DNA from: Desulfuromonadales bacterium
GTDB lineage: Bacteria; Desulfobacterota; Desulfuromonadia; Geobacterales; Pseudopelobacteraceae
Direction of reading: 5' to 3'
Assembly (NCBI GenBank): GCA_013349405.1
Contig: DUZS01000009.1
Span: forward strand, 37,214-101,213
Length of the DNA stretch: 64,000 nucleotides
Shown here: piece after piece, positions 61,784 to 64,000 of the stretch
How positions within the stretch are numbered: position 1 is the first letter of the stretch
How the letters are laid out: each line of letters begins with the position of its first letter
Position numbers and translations under genes: made by a program
The notes under the pieces: model-generated
Told to the model about the DNA's origin: nothing
What the model saw: only the letters and a program-made list of their open reading frames with translations
Databases searched by the model: none

Positions 61784-62215
61784 ATGTTGAAAAATGGTTT
61801 TGCTTTGGTGTTGACATTGGTGTTGACGACAATATTGCTTTCATCCTGCGCCGGCCCTTCCCTCATACTCGTTAAAGGGGATGTGACCGATCCTAACCAG
61901 ATCGCCGGATTGACTTACAACAACTCATTCTGTCCACCGGATAACAGCGGCACATACCAGGTTATTATTATAAGCGTTGACGGAATCCCTGTAGAGAAAG
62001 CGGACAAAATAAGGCTAAATGTAGGCCGGCATTTAATTAGATATGAGATCTTGGACAACTATATAACCTCAAGAGGCACCAGATTTAATTTCTCATCAAA
62101 GGGTGTCGGAGAGAATTATTTAGACCTACCCGGCGGATATGTTTATTTCCTCGGAAACACGACTGGTGCCCCAAACTCAATTTATATCATTTACAAGATG
62201 CCTCTAAAAATTTAA
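61784..62215 (+). CDS. Small lipoprotein of unknown function
   Basis: A 143-residue protein with a lipoprotein signal peptide (hydrophobic to residue 21, lipobox LLSSCAG), so it is probably attached to a membrane on the periplasmic side. The mature part of about 120 residues is beta-rich with no family recognised. The ATG at 61784 has AGGAG eight bases upstream. The frame stays open upstream to 61520, but that part reads as transposase-like remnant and lacks the signal peptide logic. Confidence 0.72.
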   Translation: MLKNGFALVLTLVLTTILLSSCAGPSLILVKGDVTDPNQIAGLTYNNSFCPPDNSGTYQVIIISVDGIPVEKADKIRLNVGRHLIRYEILDNYITSRGTRFNFSSKGVGENYLDLPGGYVYFLGNTTGAPNSIYIIYKMPLKI

Positions 62216-62266
62216 CAGTCACAGGCCAAAGCAAGGGCCTACAGGATCAACCTATAAAGGCCATAG

Positions 62267-62282
62267 GGGGTCAGGTCTCAAC
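62267..62282 (-). repeat. REP motif on the 5' side of the RAYT gene
   Basis: GGGGTCAGGTCTCAAC is the reverse complement of the REP core found at 63280-63295 after the gene, so the transposase gene is bracketed by inverted REP copies. Confidence 0.8.
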
Positions 62283-62346
62283 TCTATACAAATAATTTTT
62301 CTTTTGCTATGCTGCGAACCAAATCCGGCTGGTAAAGGTGATCAAA

Positions 62347-63276
62347 ATGGCACGACCGTTACGCATCGAATACCCTGGAGCCTTCTATCATGTGACGTCG
62401 CGTGGCAATGAGCAGAAGGATATATTCAGGAGCAGAAGGGACCGGGAACAGTTTCTCTCATATCTACAAACTGCCTCGGAACGTTATGGAGCGGTTATTC
62501 ATGCATACTGCTTGATGAGCAACCATTATCACCTGTTACTTAAAACGCCCGAAGGAAACCTGTCGCAAATTATGCGGCATATAAACGGCGCTTACACAAC
62601 ATATTTCAACATAAAGCGAAAGAGAGCCGGGCATCTCTTTCAGGGACGATATAAAGCAATAATTGTGGATGCTGATGCCTACGCACTGGAACTATCCAGA
62701 TATATTCACCTTAACCCGCTCAGAACCGGGATGGTTATTATGCCTGAAAAATACGAATGGTCGAGTTATCGAAACTTCACCGGCTTTTCTGAAACACCGG
62801 AATGGTTGAAAACAGGCTTCATACTCGACTGTATTAACGCAAAGAACGACATCAGTAAGTATCGGGAGTTTGTTGAAAACGCCATAAATCAAGAAAACGA
62901 AAGCCCACTGAACGGAGTTATTGCCTCGACCATTCTGGGCAGTGCTGAATTTATAAAGGACATTTCGTCAAAACATCTGCGCGAAAAGACAGTCGACCGA
63001 AATGTACCGGCTGTCAGAAAGTTGAGCCGTCCGGCGCCGGACGAGATCATCAGTGCAATCGGACAAGAACCTGGAATGACAGAAAGCTTTTCAAGAAACG
63101 TGAGCATTTACTTTTGCCACAGGTTCAGTGGGGCACGATTGCGTGAGATTGGCGAGCGTTTTGGTTTGAGTGACGCAGCGGTATCACAGGCAAGCAGAAG
63201 GATGCGTGTAATAAGCGAAAATGACGCCGTCGTAAGAAAACAGCTTGAGCAGATCAAAAGCAAATTGGGATTGTAG
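62347..63276 (+). CDS. REP-associated tyrosine transposase (RAYT)
   Basis: A 309-residue Y1_Tnp (IS200-like) enzyme. It starts ARPLRIEYPGAFYHVTSRGNE, the usual RAYT start. The metal-binding HUH motif is in MSNHYHLLLK and the likely catalytic Tyr in LSRYIHLNPLRTG. The C-terminal part (about 215-309) is a helix-turn-helix-like extension (LREIGERFGLSDAAVSQASRR) often seen in long RAYTs. Family knowledge: RAYTs cut single-stranded REP hairpins and spread REP sequences. The inverted REP copies at both sides fit. The ATG at 62347 has AAAGGTG upstream; a GTG at 62338 is rejected. Confidence 0.93.
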   Translation: MARPLRIEYPGAFYHVTSRGNEQKDIFRSRRDREQFLSYLQTASERYGAVIHAYCLMSNHYHLLLKTPEGNLSQIMRHINGAYTTYFNIKRKRAGHLFQGRYKAIIVDADAYALELSRYIHLNPLRTGMVIMPEKYEWSSYRNFTGFSETPEWLKTGFILDCINAKNDISKYREFVENAINQENESPLNGVIASTILGSAEFIKDISSKHLREKTVDRNVPAVRKLSRPAPDEIISAIGQEPGMTESFSRNVSIYFCHRFSGARLREIGERFGLSDAAVSQASRRMRVISENDAVVRKQLEQIKSKLGL

Positions 63277-63420
63277 GCGATTGAGACCTGACCCCTTTTT
63301 TGCTCTTCGACTTGAAATGATGGTAAGCTTGAGCAAACCAAAAGCAAATTGGGATTGTAGGCGGTTGAGACCTGTCTTTATTTGATTCCTTAGGCGGTTG
63401 AGACCTGACCCTTTTTGATT
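63258..63420. repeat. REP cluster 3' of the RAYT gene
   Basis: REP cores occur at 63280-63295, 63358-63374 and 63391-63411. The stretch AAAGCAAATTGGGATTGTAGGCG appears both across the RAYT stop codon and again about 83 bases later, so the repeated unit includes the last codons of the transposase gene. Variation in the cores (GACCTGTC in one copy) indicates decay. Confidence 0.85.
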
Positions 63421-63515
63421 CCAGCAAAAGGAACACAATTCTAGAACAAAGTCGCAACATATGACCTACTCATGCCAATCTACATAAACTAACACCAACC
63501 AAAATGGAGAACACC

Positions 63516-63881
63516 ATGAACAGCATCAAAGGCATTCTATCGATCATTGTAATCATCGCAATTTCAGCCACTAGCGCAAAAGCAGCAGAAAACTACACAA
63601 TTTATCAAAACCCAAAAGCACAACCAAAAGTACAACAAAAAGTAATATGTGACCAATTCACCTCACAACCCGACTACAATAAAATGGAAATCATAAATAT
63701 AGGACAGCAATGGAGTGTGGTATCTATAATCGAACCATCAACATATCGATATGTAAATTATAGCGAAGCGTACCAAGGATTTTTGAATATTATCGACTCA
63801 ACAATATATACAAAATGTAACACCGGCACCGTACACGGAGCCGCCAACATCAACATAAAAATCAACATAACCGACCACTAG
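63516..63881 (+). CDS. Small secreted protein of unknown function
   Basis: A 121-residue protein with a signal peptide (about 1-23, cleavage near KAAE). The mature part has two cysteines and no family that I recognise. The ATG at 63516 has TGGAG seven bases upstream; an in-frame ATG 12 bases earlier overlaps that site. The codon use is rich in A, like the other genes of this end region. It ends about 120 bases before the window edge, in which I see nothing else. Confidence 0.6.
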   Translation: MNSIKGILSIIVIIAISATSAKAAENYTIYQNPKAQPKVQQKVICDQFTSQPDYNKMEIINIGQQWSVVSIIEPSTYRYVNYSEAYQGFLNIIDSTIYTKCNTGTVHGAANINIKINITDH

Positions 63882-64000
63882 TGTCCGGAATAACTGATTC
63901 CTTATTCGTATAACTAATCGAGTTCTTTGAAAAATATCCAGTTTATGCATGTCGTCGATTTCAAATTGCTTTGAAGTCTGGCATCCTCCTCTGAAATTTC

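Overview
The window looks like a chromosomal segment of a Geobacter-like member of the Desulfuromonadia. The signs are an rpsU-yqeY-cvpA-dnaG-rpoD operon next to hisAFE, a CHASE8/YfiR-type sensor, many hybrid histidine kinases with sigma-54 regulators, HD-GYP and GGDEF-EAL proteins, and an otherwise standard Gram-negative housekeeping set. The assignment rests on gene content only; no rRNA or tRNA was found. All ranges here are on the window numbering.

Layout. (1) 1-10.6 kb, mostly plus strand: the end of a type II secretion/type IV pilus inner-membrane gene, then eno, pgi, a PEP-synthase regulator, an OmpR-type regulator, a NapH-like ferredoxin membrane protein, and the rdgC-obgE-proB cluster, closed by a bidirectional terminator. 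(2) 10.6-16.9 kb, minus strand: the macromolecular synthesis operon rpsU-yqeY-cvpA-dnaG-rpoD, followed by a coiled-coil exported protein. (3) 17-18.8 kb, minus strand: hisA-hisF-hisE. (4) 19-47.7 kb: a signalling island of nine histidine kinases, about thirteen receiver domains, one HPt domain, one NtrC-family sigma-54 activator, one HD-GYP protein, one GGDEF-EAL protein, a STAS protein, a TonB receptor with a YfiR-like protein, and toxin-antitoxin modules inside and at its right edge. The island lies between hisA and hisH, genes that are normally adjacent. (5) 48-52.7 kb, minus strand: hisH, glyS, glyQ, a MITE-like element and a HAD phosphatase. (6) 52.8-60.2 kb: gap-pgk-tpiA, a convergent NtrC-family regulator (PilR-like) and valS. 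(7) 60.2-64 kb: an AT-richer accessory end with a REP-associated tyrosine transposase (RAYT), REP arrays, an IS remnant and three genes without recognised function.

How the parts work together. The glycolytic genes (eno, pgi, gap, pgk, tpiA) and the PEP-synthase regulator serve central carbon flux. In the island, transcription units can be inferred from overlaps and gaps: 47.0-41.1 kb (large membrane hybrid kinase, small kinase, two small genes, sigma-54 activator); 40.8-31.8 kb (STAS, four kinases, HD-GYP); 31.7-24.5 kb (TonB receptor, YfiR-like, CHASE8 hybrid kinase with HPt, receiver-PAS-GGDEF-EAL); and 23.4-19.0 kb (Cache hybrid kinase, receiver-kinase-receiver, lone receiver). The first and last units share a duplicated leader of about 190 bp with a near-consensus -24/-12 sigma-54 promoter and an intrinsic-terminator hairpin before the first gene. 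In one copy a (TCTG)10 repeat sits at the predicted transcription start. The STAS unit is preceded by three copies of a GTAAATnATTTAC palindrome. This suggests a self-contained sigma-54-controlled phosphorelay feeding cyclic-di-GMP turnover. That reading is inference from sequence and needs experimental support.
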